NCBI GenBank assembly: GCA_023432005.1
Contig: JAEYVF010000022.1
Coordinates: 1-11,449 of the forward strand
Length of the DNA stretch: 11,449 nucleotides
DNA from: Actinomycetes bacterium
Lineage (GTDB): Bacteria; Actinomycetota; Actinomycetes; Actinomycetales; Microbacteriaceae
Direction of reading: 5' to 3'
In this document: in pieces, positions 1 through 5,956 of the stretch
Numbering within the stretch: position 1 is the stretch's first letter
Layout of the letters: the number at the start of each line of letters is the position of its first letter
Position numbers and translations under genes: made by a program
The notes under the pieces: model-generated
Seen by the model: the letters and a program-made list of their open reading frames with translations, nothing else
Databases searched by the model: none
Told to the model about the DNA's origin: nothing

Positions 1-769
1 CGTCGGGGTTCGTGTAGAAGCGCACGAGCACATGCGGCAGCCCGAGGGTGCCGAGCAGGAGCGCGACGAGCAGCGAGACGGCGCGGTAGACGGTGTCGGG
101 GTCCGCGATCGTGAACGGCGGGAACGCCTCCTCGAGGGCGGCCCCCGCATCCGGGGCCGCACCGGGCTGCAGCAGCAGGAGGAACACCACCGGGGCCGCG
201 ACCGCCGTGAGCTTGAGCCAGTACTGGAACGCCTGCACGAAGGTGATGGAGCGCATGCCGCCCGCCGCGACGACGACGCCCACGATGAGCGCGACGCCGA
301 CCGCCCCCACCCAGCGCGGCAGGCCCGTCGTGATGCCGACGGTGAGGGCCGCGCCCTGCAGCTGCGGCACGATGTACAGCCACCCGATGAGGATCACGAG
401 CACCGAGGTGACGCGCCGCACGAGGCGCGACTCGAGCCGCGCCTCCGTGAAGTCGGGCACCGTGTAGGCGCCCGAGCGGCGCAGCGGCGCCGCCACGAAC
501 AGCAGCAGCATGAGGTAGCCCGCGGTGTAGCCGATGGGGAACCACAGTGCCCGCTCGCCCTGCACGAGGATGAGGCCCGCGATCCCGAGCACGCTCGCGG
601 CCGAGAGGTACTCGCCGCCGATCGCGGAGGCGTTGAGCCACGGCCGCACGGTGCGCGAGGCGACGTAGAAGTCGCTCGTCGTGCGTGAGATCCGCACGCC
701 GAAGAACCCGATGAGCACGGTCGCGACGGTGACCGCCGCGATGGAGGCGTACCCGAGGGCGGGCGTCAT
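1..769 (-). CDS. Sodium:solute symporter (SSS) family transporter, partial (N-terminal 256 residues)
   Basis: The gene starts with ATG at 769 and runs off the left edge. It encodes an integral membrane secondary transporter of the SSS family, which couples uptake of a small solute to Na+ or H+; close relatives include cation/acetate and MctC-type monocarboxylate symporters. Visible landmarks are an N-terminal helix (about 7-24), the SDFYVASR segment (32-39) after it, the conserved SAIGGEYLSAAS stretch (48-59), a VAAGGMRSITFVQAFQYW segment (167-184), and the diagnostic LPHVLVRFYTNPD segment (244-256) at the window edge. The start overlaps the stop of the preceding small membrane gene as ATGA, with no clear Shine-Dalgarno, so translation is probably coupled. 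It is the last visible gene of a kinase-regulator operon and a paralogue of the complete symporter at 3597-5210. The family is near certain; the substrate (acetate, pyruvate, propionate or other) is inference. Confidence 0.9.
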   Translation of the reverse strand, partial: MTPALGYASIAAVTVATVLIGFFGVRISRTTSDFYVASRTVRPWLNASAIGGEYLSAASVLGIAGLILVQGERALWFPIGYTAGYLMLLLFVAAPLRRSGAYTVPDFTEARLESRLVRRVTSVLVILIGWLYIVPQLQGAALTVGITTGLPRWVGAVGVALIVGVVVAAGGMRSITFVQAFQYWLKLTAVAAPVVFLLLLQPGAAPDAGAALEEAFPPFTIADPDTVYRAVSLLVALLLGTLGLPHVLVRFYTNPD

Positions 770-1137
770 GCGTCGTCCGCGAGCGAGCGGTAGCGCGCCT
801 CGTTGCGGCTCGACGTGCGCACGAAGAGCGCGGCGATCGCGATGAGCACGGGGAACAGCCCGGCTCCGAGCACGATCCACGACACGGGCACCGCGCCGAC
901 CGTGGCCTCGTCGAGCCCCGGCACGAGCGAGAACACGAGCGGCACGGCCGTGAGCACGACGACGAACGCGATGGCGCACACGATCCCGAGCCGCAGCTGC
1001 GAGCGGATGAGCGAGCGGATGTAGAGCCCGGCCGGGTCGGCGCCCGTCGCGCCCGTGGGCGGTCGCCCGGCGATCTCGTCCTGGCGGGGCGCCGTGATGC
1101 GCACCCGCTGCGGCGGGGGCGTGGGGGCGCCGCTCAT
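766..1137 (-). CDS. Small two-helix membrane protein, putative symporter partner
   Basis: This 123-residue protein has a Pro-rich polar N-terminus (RVRITAPR at 11-18), a basic amphipathic stretch LYIRSLIRSQLRL (38-50), two hydrophobic segments (about 51-72 and 84-106), and a charged tail. ATG 1137 is chosen because it overlaps the regulator stop as ATGA; the frame continues upstream only through Arg-rich sequence in the regulator gene. Its own stop overlaps the symporter start in the same way. Size, two-helix topology and position directly before an SSS gene mirror the DUF485 protein at 3253-3597, although I see no convincing DUF485 signature. I infer that it is a DUF485-like accessory subunit that assembles with or stabilises its cognate symporter. 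Similar small proteins next to LytTR and SSS genes occur in other actinobacteria as far as I recall; the function is not established. Confidence 0.85.
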   Translation of the reverse strand: MSGAPTPPPQRVRITAPRQDEIAGRPPTGATGADPAGLYIRSLIRSQLRLGIVCAIAFVVVLTAVPLVFSLVPGLDEATVGAVPVSWIVLGAGLFPVLIAIAALFVRTSSRNEARYRSLADDA

Positions 1138-1889
1138 CCGCGAGCCCGCAGTCGGCGGGCGTCGAGGGCCTCGCGGAGGGCCGGCTGCAGGCGCCGCGAC
1201 ACGGGCAGCTCGACCTGCCCGATCGTGACCGTCGCGTGCCCCGGACCGCCGCGCAGTCGCGTCACGTGGTCGAGCTGCACGAGGTAGGAGCGGTGCACGC
1301 GCAGGAAGCCCGCATCCGACCACTGGCGTTCGAGGTCGGAGAGCGGGATGCGCACGAGGTAGCTCGACTCGTCGGTGTGCAGGCGCGCGTAGTCGCCCTG
1401 CGCCTGCACGTAGCGCACGTCGTCGCGGCGGATCATGCGCGTCGTGCCGCCGAGGCTGACGGCGACGAGCTCGGGCCGCGGCACCGGTCCCGTCGCGGGG
1501 CCCGCGCGCATCCCATCGATGACGCGGTCGAGCGTGCGTTCGAGTCGCTCGAGCCGCACGGGCTTGAGCAGGTAGTCGACCGCGGCGAACTCGAAGGCCT
1601 CGAGGGCCTGATCCTCGTCGGCCGTCACGAACACGAGCGCGGGCCGGTGCTCGAAGCGGCCGAGGGCGCGTGCGAGGTCGAAGCCCGAGAGCCCCGGCAT
1701 GTGGATGTCGAGGAACGCCGCGTCGACGCTGCGTTCCGAGAGCAGCCGCACGGCCTCCGCACCCGACGACGCGCGATGGATGCCGGCGACGCGCGGATCC
1801 TGCCCGAGCAGGTACGCGAGCTCGTCGAGGGCGGGTGGCTCGTCGTCGGCGATGAGCACGCTGATGCCGGCGCGCGTGTCGGTCGTCAT
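1134..1889 (-). CDS. LytTR-family response regulator (LytR/AlgR type)
   Basis: This 251-residue DNA-binding response regulator has an N-terminal receiver domain (about 10-125) with the acidic pocket D15-D16-E17, phospho-acceptor D61 in FLDIHMPG, T89 in FVTAD, and K109 in YLLKPV. A short linker (about 126-139) leads to a C-terminal LytTR domain (about 140-246) with the hallmark FLRVHRSYLVQLDHV (195-209). ATG 1889 lies 8 nt after a strong AAGGGAGG ribosome-binding site (1905-1898) and overlaps the kinase stop as ATGA. LytTR proteins bind pairs of about 9-bp direct repeats one or two helical turns apart; a matching pair lies upstream of this operon at 3099-3128. The partner is the kinase encoded immediately upstream. 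Likely targets are its own operon and/or the divergent DUF485-symporter operon. Domain assignment is secure; targets are inferred. Confidence 0.95.
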   Translation of the reverse strand: MTTDTRAGISVLIADDEPPALDELAYLLGQDPRVAGIHRASSGAEAVRLLSERSVDAAFLDIHMPGLSGFDLARALGRFEHRPALVFVTADEDQALEAFEFAAVDYLLKPVRLERLERTLDRVIDGMRAGPATGPVPRPELVAVSLGGTTRMIRRDDVRYVQAQGDYARLHTDESSYLVRIPLSDLERQWSDAGFLRVHRSYLVQLDHVTRLRGGPGHATVTIGQVELPVSRRLQPALREALDARRLRARG

Positions 1890-3079
1890 CCGGCGAGCCT
1901 CCCTTCGCTCGCGTGGAGAGGCTGCGACTTGGGCACGCGCATCGTGATGAGCGTGCCCGCGCCGACGTTGGTCTCGACGACGAGGCCGAAGTCGTCGCCG
2001 TACACCTGCCGCAGCCGTGTGTCGACGTTGCGCAGGCCCACGTGCTCGCCGCCCGCGCGGCCCGCGAGCACGTCGCGCGCGAGCTCGGGGTCGATGCCGA
2101 CGCCGTCGTCCTCGACCGTGATGAGCGCGCACGCGCCGGCGTCGGTCGCCGTGATCGTGACGCGGCCTCCGCGCTCCGTCGACTCGAGGCCGTGTCGCAC
2201 GGCGTTCTCGACGAGGGGCTGCACCGACAGGAACGGGATGACGGTCGCGAGCAGCTCGGGTGCGATCTGCAGCGTCACGTCGAGACGGTCGCCGAACCGC
2301 GCGCGCTCGAGCCGCAGGTAGCCGTCGACGCTGCGCAGCTCCTCGGCGACTGTCGTGAAGTCGCCGTTGCGGCGGAAGGAGTAGCGCGTGAAGTCGGCGA
2401 ACTCGACGACGAGCTCGCGCGCCTTCGCGGGGTCGGTGTGGATGAACGACGCGATCGCCGTGAGCGCGTTGTAGATGAAGTGGGGGCTGATCTGGGCGCG
2501 GAGGGCCTTGACCTCGGCCTCCGCGAGGGCGGCACGGGATGCGTCGAGCTCGGCGAGCTCGAGCTGCGTCGACACCCAGCGCGCGGCCTCGCCCGTCGCC
2601 CGCACGAGCCCCGGCCGTGCCGAGCGCGCGAACGCGACGAGCGTGCCGGCCCGCACCCCTGTGCGCATGATGGGCGCCGAGACCGCGTCGACGGCATCCC
2701 GCCCCTGGCCCACGATCGCGCGGTGCAGCTGCGGCTTCGCGCCCGAGCGGGTCGCGATGGCGCGCGCGGCCGCCTCCCGGAACGTGTCGGCGCCGTCGAC
2801 CGCGAGCACGCCGTCGGCTCCCGCGATCGCGAGGCCCTCGCAGTCGAGCATCGCCCGCAGGTCGCGTGCCGCGCGCACGGTGTCACCCTCCTCGAGACCC
2901 GCCCGCAGGTACTCGGCGGCGCGCGTCGCGAGGTGCAGGGTCGTGAAGCGCGCGCGCTCCGCCTCGGTGCCGAGTTCGCGCGGTCCGCGCGCGAGTCGGC
3001 GCGCGATCAGGTACCCCGCCACCGCGAGCAGCGCGACGGCTGCGGCGATCGCGAGGCCGCTCAACAGCGACTCGGCCAT
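1886..3079 (-). CDS. LytS-like sensor histidine kinase (His_kinase/HATPase_c)
   Basis: This 397-residue sensor kinase has one N-terminal transmembrane helix (about 6-27), a cytoplasmic GAF-like sensor region (about 45-170), a coiled segment, then the LytS/YehU-type His_kinase domain with phospho-acceptor H200 in LRAQISPHFIYNAL. The HATPase_c domain follows with N-box LVEN (289-292), G1 box EDDGVGI (323-329) and G2 box GLRNV (348-352). All catalytic motifs are intact. It lacks the multi-helix 5TM_5TMR sensor of classical LytS; with a single helix it probably senses a cytoplasmic signal through the GAF-like region. ATG 3079 is chosen because a -10-like TAACCT lies 7 nt before it and the protein then begins with the membrane helix; the upstream extension is not protein-like. 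E. coli LytS/LytTR pairs BtsSR and YpdAB sense pyruvate and control transporters, which supports a monocarboxylate role here by analogy only. Confidence 0.93.
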   Translation of the reverse strand: MAESLLSGLAIAAAVALLAVAGYLIARRLARGPRELGTEAERARFTTLHLATRAAEYLRAGLEEGDTVRAARDLRAMLDCEGLAIAGADGVLAVDGADTFREAAARAIATRSGAKPQLHRAIVGQGRDAVDAVSAPIMRTGVRAGTLVAFARSARPGLVRATGEAARWVSTQLELAELDASRAALAEAEVKALRAQISPHFIYNALTAIASFIHTDPAKARELVVEFADFTRYSFRRNGDFTTVAEELRSVDGYLRLERARFGDRLDVTLQIAPELLATVIPFLSVQPLVENAVRHGLESTERGGRVTITATDAGACALITVEDDGVGIDPELARDVLAGRAGGEHVGLRNVDTRLRQVYGDDFGLVVETNVGAGTLITMRVPKSQPLHASEGRLAG

Positions 3080-3086
3080 GCAGGCC

Positions 3087-3092
3087 AGGTTA
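3087..3092 (-). promoter_or_regulatory. Candidate leaderless -10 box for the kinase operon
   Basis: On the minus strand TAACCT (3092 to 3087) fits TANNNT and sits 7 nt before ATG 3079, which would place transcription start at or next to the A of the start codon. No Shine-Dalgarno precedes that ATG. A convincing -35 hexamer was not found. The 9-bp direct repeats lie just upstream, where an activator would bind. Confidence 0.5.
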
Positions 3093-3098
3093 ACCGCT

Positions 3099-3128
3099 CG
3101 CTCGTCGTGGGCACAGTGCCGCTCGTCG
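3099..3128. promoter_or_regulatory. Candidate LytTR operator: 9-bp direct repeat with 12-bp spacer
   Basis: CGCTCGTCG occurs at 3099-3107 and again, identically, at 3120-3128, so the starts are 21 bp apart, about two helical turns. Two 9-bp direct repeats with a 12-bp spacer is the layout known for LytTR-domain regulators such as AgrA and ComE. A small perfect palindrome, GGCAC-A-GTGCC (3110-3120), fills most of the spacer. The site lies in the shared upstream region of the kinase/LytTR operon and the DUF485-symporter operon. The repeat is directly visible; binding by the regulator at 1134-1889 is inference. Confidence 0.45.
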
Positions 3129-3163
3129 CACGCTGACCGCCGCCCGGCGACGACGAGCGGCAC
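3116..3163. repeat. Perfect 13-bp inverted repeat in the divergent control region
   Basis: GTGCCGCTCGTCG (3116-3128) is the exact reverse complement of CGACGAGCGGCAC (3151-3163), with a 22-bp interval. The left arm includes the second 9-bp direct repeat of the candidate LytTR operator, so the right arm supplies a third copy in opposite orientation. It could be an operator for a dimeric or looping regulator, or a stem in the 5' leader of the DUF485 operon. No run of T follows, so I do not call it a terminator. Confidence 0.5.
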
Positions 3164-3241
3164 GGCGGCGCGCTGAGCGAGAGGACGTCCCAGAGTGATG
3201 CGCAACGTCGAGACGGGCGCGCGAGGATGCGTGCCCGGGAT

Positions 3242-3247
3242 GAGGAG
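3242..3247 (+). promoter_or_regulatory. Ribosome-binding site deciding the DUF485 start
   Basis: GAGGAG lies 5 nt before ATG 3253 but only 2 nt before the adjacent in-frame ATG 3250. The spacing favours 3253, which removes one Met from the protein. Confidence 0.6.
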
Positions 3248-3252
3248 AGATG

Positions 3253-3597
3253 ATGGGCGACGAAGCCCCCACCTCGGTCGCGCAGACGGATGTCGACTTC
3301 CCCGCCATCCAGAGCTCCCCTGAATTCAAGGAGCTCAAGAAGCGCCACCGTTCGTTCGTTTTCCCCGTGCTGGCCGCCGCTTTGCTCTGGTACCTCGCGT
3401 ACGTGCTGCTGGCCGGCTACGCCCCCGACTTCATGGCGACCCCGGTGTTCGGACTCGTCAACGTGGGGCTCCTGATCGGCCTCGGGCAGGTCGCCACGAC
3501 CTTCATCGTGACGATGCTCTACGTCTGGTACGCCAACAAGAAGCTCGACCCGATCGCTGAGCAGATCCGCGACGAGGCCCAGGGAGGTTCCCGCTGA
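3253..3597 (+). CDS. DUF485 family membrane protein, symporter partner
   Basis: This is a 114-residue DUF485 protein (115 if the adjacent ATG 3250 is used). It has a polar N-terminus, the family segment SSPEFKELKKRHRSFVFP (about 20-37), a first hydrophobic helix with LLWYLAYVLLAGYAPDFM, a second with VFGLVNVGLLIGLGQVATTF, and the typical ending TMLYVWYANKKLDPIAEQIR. DUF485 genes very often sit directly before acetate/cation symporters (for example yjcH before actP in E. coli), and this one ends in a TGATG overlap with the symporter start at 3597. It is inferred to be an inner-membrane accessory subunit of that transporter; its molecular role is not well defined. Expression probably starts in the region 3080-3249 shared with the kinase operon, but I see no clear -10 box on this strand. 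Confidence 0.93.
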   Translation: MGDEAPTSVAQTDVDFPAIQSSPEFKELKKRHRSFVFPVLAAALLWYLAYVLLAGYAPDFMATPVFGLVNVGLLIGLGQVATTFIVTMLYVWYANKKLDPIAEQIRDEAQGGSR

Positions 3598-5210
3598 TGT
3601 CCCCCACCGCTGTGCTCGAGACGTCCACCTCCCCGGGTGAGCCGCTGCTCAACATCGCCATCTTCGGAGCGTTCGTGCTCGTGACGATGATCATCGTGTT
3701 CCGCGCGAGCAGGAACAACAAGACGGCGGCCGACTACTACGCCGCCGGCCGTTCCTTCTCCGGCCCGCAGAACGGGACAGCCATCGCGGGCGACTATCTG
3801 TCGGCCGCGTCGTTCCTCGGCATCTGCGGCGCGATCGCGCTCACGGGCTACGACGGGTTCCTCTACTCGATCGGCTTCCTCGTGGCGTGGCTCGTCGCCC
3901 TGCTGCTCGTGGCCGAGCTGCTGCGCAACACGGGCCGCTTCACGATGGCCGACGTGCTCTCGTTCCGCCTCAAGCAGCGCCCCGTGCGCATCGCCGCGGC
4001 CACGACGACCCTCGTGGTGTGCTTCTTCTACCTGCTCGCCCAGATGGCGGGCGCGGGGGGCCTCGTGTCGCTGCTGCTCGGCATCCCCGACCATCTCGGT
4101 CAGGGCATCGTGATCGCCGTGGTCGGCGCGCTCATGATCGTCTACGTACTCGTGGGCGGCATGAAGGGCACGACCTGGGTGCAGATCATCAAGGCGGGCC
4201 TGCTCATCGCGGGCGCCGGCATCATGACGGTCTGGGTGCTCGCGCTCAACGGCTTCAACCTGTCGACGCTGCTCGAGAACGCCGTCGCCATGGCGGGCAC
4301 GAGCGACATCCTCAACCCGGGCGTCAAGTACGGGGTCTCGGATGTCGCCCGCATCGACTTCCTGTCGCTCGGCCTCGCGCTCGTGCTCGGCACCGCGGCC
4401 CTGCCGCACGTGCTCATGCGCTTCTATACGGTGCCGACGGCGAAGGAGGCCCGCCGCAGCGTCGTGTGGGCCATCTGGCTCATCGGCATCTTCTACGTGT
4501 TCACGCTCGTGCTCGGCTATGGCGCCGCGGCCCTCATCGGCCCGGAGACCATCGCCGCAGCGCCCGGCGGCGCCAACTCGGCGGCCCCGCTGCTCGCCTT
4601 CGCCCTGGGCGGCCCGATCCTGCTGGGCCTCATCTCGGCGATCGCGTTCGCGACGATCCTCGCGGTCGTCGCCGGGCTCACGATCACCGCCGCCGCCTCG
4701 TTCGCGCACGACATCTACGCGAGCGTCATCAAGAAGGGCAAGACCGAGCCCGGCACCGAGGTGAGGGTCGCGCGTCGAACGGTCGTCGTGATCGGCATCG
4801 TGGCGATCGCGGGCGGCATCCTCGCGAACGGTCAGAACGTCGCCTTCCTCGTGGCGCTCGCGTTCGCGGTGGCGGCCGCGGCGAACCTGCCGACGATCGT
4901 GTACTCGCTGTTCTGGAAGCGGTTCAACACCCGCGGCGCGCTGTGGAGCATGTACACGGGCCTCATCTCGTCGATCCTGCTCATCGTGTTCTCGCCCGTC
5001 GTGTCGGGCGGGCCGACGGCGATGATCCCCGTTGCGGACTTCGACATCTGGCCGCTGTCGAATCCGGGCATCGTGTCCATCCCGCTCGCCTTCCTCGTCG
5101 GCTGGCTCGCGTCGCTCACGCAGCGCACGCCCGAGGATCCGGGCAAGCAGTCCGAGATGGAGGTGCGCTCCCTCACCGGGATCGGCGCGGAGGGCGCGAC
5201 GCAGCACTGA
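3597..5210 (+). CDS. Cation/acetate-type SSS symporter (ActP/MctC-like)
   Basis: This complete 537-residue sodium:solute symporter has about 13 hydrophobic segments, the normal length for the acetate/monocarboxylate branch. Landmarks are the AADYYAAGRSFSGPQNG stretch (44-60) after the first helix, AGDYLSAASFLG (64-75), LVGGMKGTTWVQIIKAG (185-201), the family hallmark LPHVLMRFYTVPTAKEARRS (269-288), a conserved AHDIY (370-374), and the late NLPTIVYSLFWKRFNTRGA motif (430-448). The start ATG shares one base with the DUF485 stop and has a good GGGAGG site 9 nt upstream (3582-3587). It would import acetate, pyruvate, propionate or a similar monocarboxylate with Na+ or H+. The paralogous symporter at 1-769 lies in the divergent kinase operon, so the locus carries two modules of small membrane protein plus symporter. 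Family certain; exact substrate unknown. Confidence 0.95.
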   Translation: MSPTAVLETSTSPGEPLLNIAIFGAFVLVTMIIVFRASRNNKTAADYYAAGRSFSGPQNGTAIAGDYLSAASFLGICGAIALTGYDGFLYSIGFLVAWLVALLLVAELLRNTGRFTMADVLSFRLKQRPVRIAAATTTLVVCFFYLLAQMAGAGGLVSLLLGIPDHLGQGIVIAVVGALMIVYVLVGGMKGTTWVQIIKAGLLIAGAGIMTVWVLALNGFNLSTLLENAVAMAGTSDILNPGVKYGVSDVARIDFLSLGLALVLGTAALPHVLMRFYTVPTAKEARRSVVWAIWLIGIFYVFTLVLGYGAAALIGPETIAAAPGGANSAAPLLAFALGGPILLGLISAIAFATILAVVAGLTITAAASFAHDIYASVIKKGKTEPGTEVRVARRTVVVIGIVAIAGGILANGQNVAFLVALAFAVAAAANLPTIVYSLFWKRFNTRGALWSMYTGLISSILLIVFSPVVSGGPTAMIPVADFDIWPLSNPGIVSIPLAFLVGWLASLTQRTPEDPGKQSEMEVRSLTGIGAEGATQH

Positions 5211-5214
5211 GGCT

Positions 5215-5251
5215 CGGCGGGGTCGGGACCGTGCCTGGCCCGACCCCGCCG
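5215..5251. terminator. GC-rich hairpin terminator, probably bidirectional
   Basis: A perfect 13-bp stem, CGGCGGGGTCGGG (5215-5227) with CCCGACCCCGCCG (5239-5251) and an 11-nt loop, begins 4 nt after the symporter stop and ends 7 nt before the stop of the convergent membrane gene. There is no T-run on either side, as in the I-shaped terminators typical of high-GC actinobacteria. Its position between two convergent ends supports use from both strands. Confidence 0.8.
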
Positions 5252-5258
5252 GAACGGC

Positions 5259-5924
5259 TCAGGCGGCCGACGCCCCCGCGACGATCGCGTCGAGGATGGC
5301 GTCGGCCGCCGCATAGCCGAGTGCGGCCGCCGCGAGCGGCACACCGAGCGCGAGGAGCCAGTCGAGGGCTCGCGGGGCCACCGGGTCTCCGGATGCCGAG
5401 AGCGGCCGGGTCGTCGAGGGGAGCCTCACGATCGGGGTGCGGATCGCATCCTCATCGACCGTGAACGGTCGGTCGTCGGCCCGCGTCCAGCCCAGGAAGA
5501 GCACGCGGGGCGCGGCGCGCAGCGAGAGGACGAACGGCACCAGTCCCATCACGACGAACATCGCCGCGAGCAGCAGGTTCGTCACCATGCCGCCCTCCAC
5601 GGTGAAGCCCGCGAGGGCGAACGCGATGCCGAGACCGACGAAGAGGATGGGCCACGCCCACGCGAGCAGCGGCGCCGCGAAGCCGCGCGCGAAGGCGAGG
5701 GCGATCGCGGCCGCGGCGAACCCGCCGAAGATCGACAGCGGCACGGTCGCCACGACCTCGGCGGGGCACTCGACCTCGATCGCGTACGGGCCGCCCGAGG
5801 CGCAGAAGCCTCCGAGCCCCATGACGGTCGACGCCCCCCGGTAGAGCAGGGTGAAGCACAGCACGAAGAGCCCCCACGACAGGGCCGCTCCGAGGAATCG
5901 CCATCCGGGTCCGACGAGACGCAT
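5259..5924 (-). CDS. Uncharacterised multi-pass membrane protein
   Basis: This 221-residue protein has about five hydrophobic segments (about 9-28, 58-79, 83-107, 114-136, 187-215). Between the first two lies a probable external loop with FCASGGPYAIEVECP (40-54), whose Cys41 and Cys53 could form a disulfide. A CxxGGPY...CP loop of this type recurs, as far as I recall, in uncharacterised actinobacterial membrane proteins. A polar, probably cytoplasmic region (about 137-186) precedes the last segment. ATG 5924 is chosen because a -10-like TACCTT sits 6 nt before it and the first helix follows. No enzyme or transporter motif is visible, so no function is assigned. The start is only 32 nt from the divergent GNAT start, so their promoters overlap. 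Confidence 0.85.
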   Translation of the reverse strand: MRLVGPGWRFLGAALSWGLFVLCFTLLYRGASTVMGLGGFCASGGPYAIEVECPAEVVATVPLSIFGGFAAAAIALAFARGFAAPLLAWAWPILFVGLGIAFALAGFTVEGGMVTNLLLAAMFVVMGLVPFVLSLRAAPRVLFLGWTRADDRPFTVDEDAIRTPIVRLPSTTRPLSASGDPVAPRALDWLLALGVPLAAAALGYAAADAILDAIVAGASAA

Positions 5925-5930
5925 GGCGAC

Positions 5931-5936
5931 AAGGTA
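5931..5936 (-). promoter_or_regulatory. Candidate leaderless -10 box for the membrane protein gene
   Basis: On the minus strand TACCTT (5936 to 5931) fits TANNNT and lies 6 nt before ATG 5924, with no Shine-Dalgarno in between. No clear -35 is seen. The box lies inside the 32-nt gap to the divergent GNAT gene. Confidence 0.5.
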
Positions 5937-5956
5937 GCGGATGGGAGGATGGGGAC

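Noticed and set aside
1236..3136. Long plus-strand open frames opposite the kinase and regulator genes
   Set aside because: The products are Arg/Ala/Glu/Asp-rich without motifs or plausible start signals; the minus-strand genes have all catalytic residues.
3164..3249. Search for a -10/-35 promoter driving the DUF485-symporter operon
   Set aside because: No TANNNT box or plausible -35 pair was found on the plus strand here, so no promoter is reported.
3519..5207. Long open frame (562 codons) on the minus strand across the complete symporter gene
   Set aside because: The translation is a low-complexity run of Arg, His, Asp and Glu with no domain, the usual antisense artefact of G/C third-position bias. 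The plus strand encodes an unmistakable symporter.
3887..5464. 525-codon plus-strand frame overlapping the symporter in another frame
   Set aside because: Arg/His/Gly-rich composition with no family signature, and it would run through the terminator hairpin.
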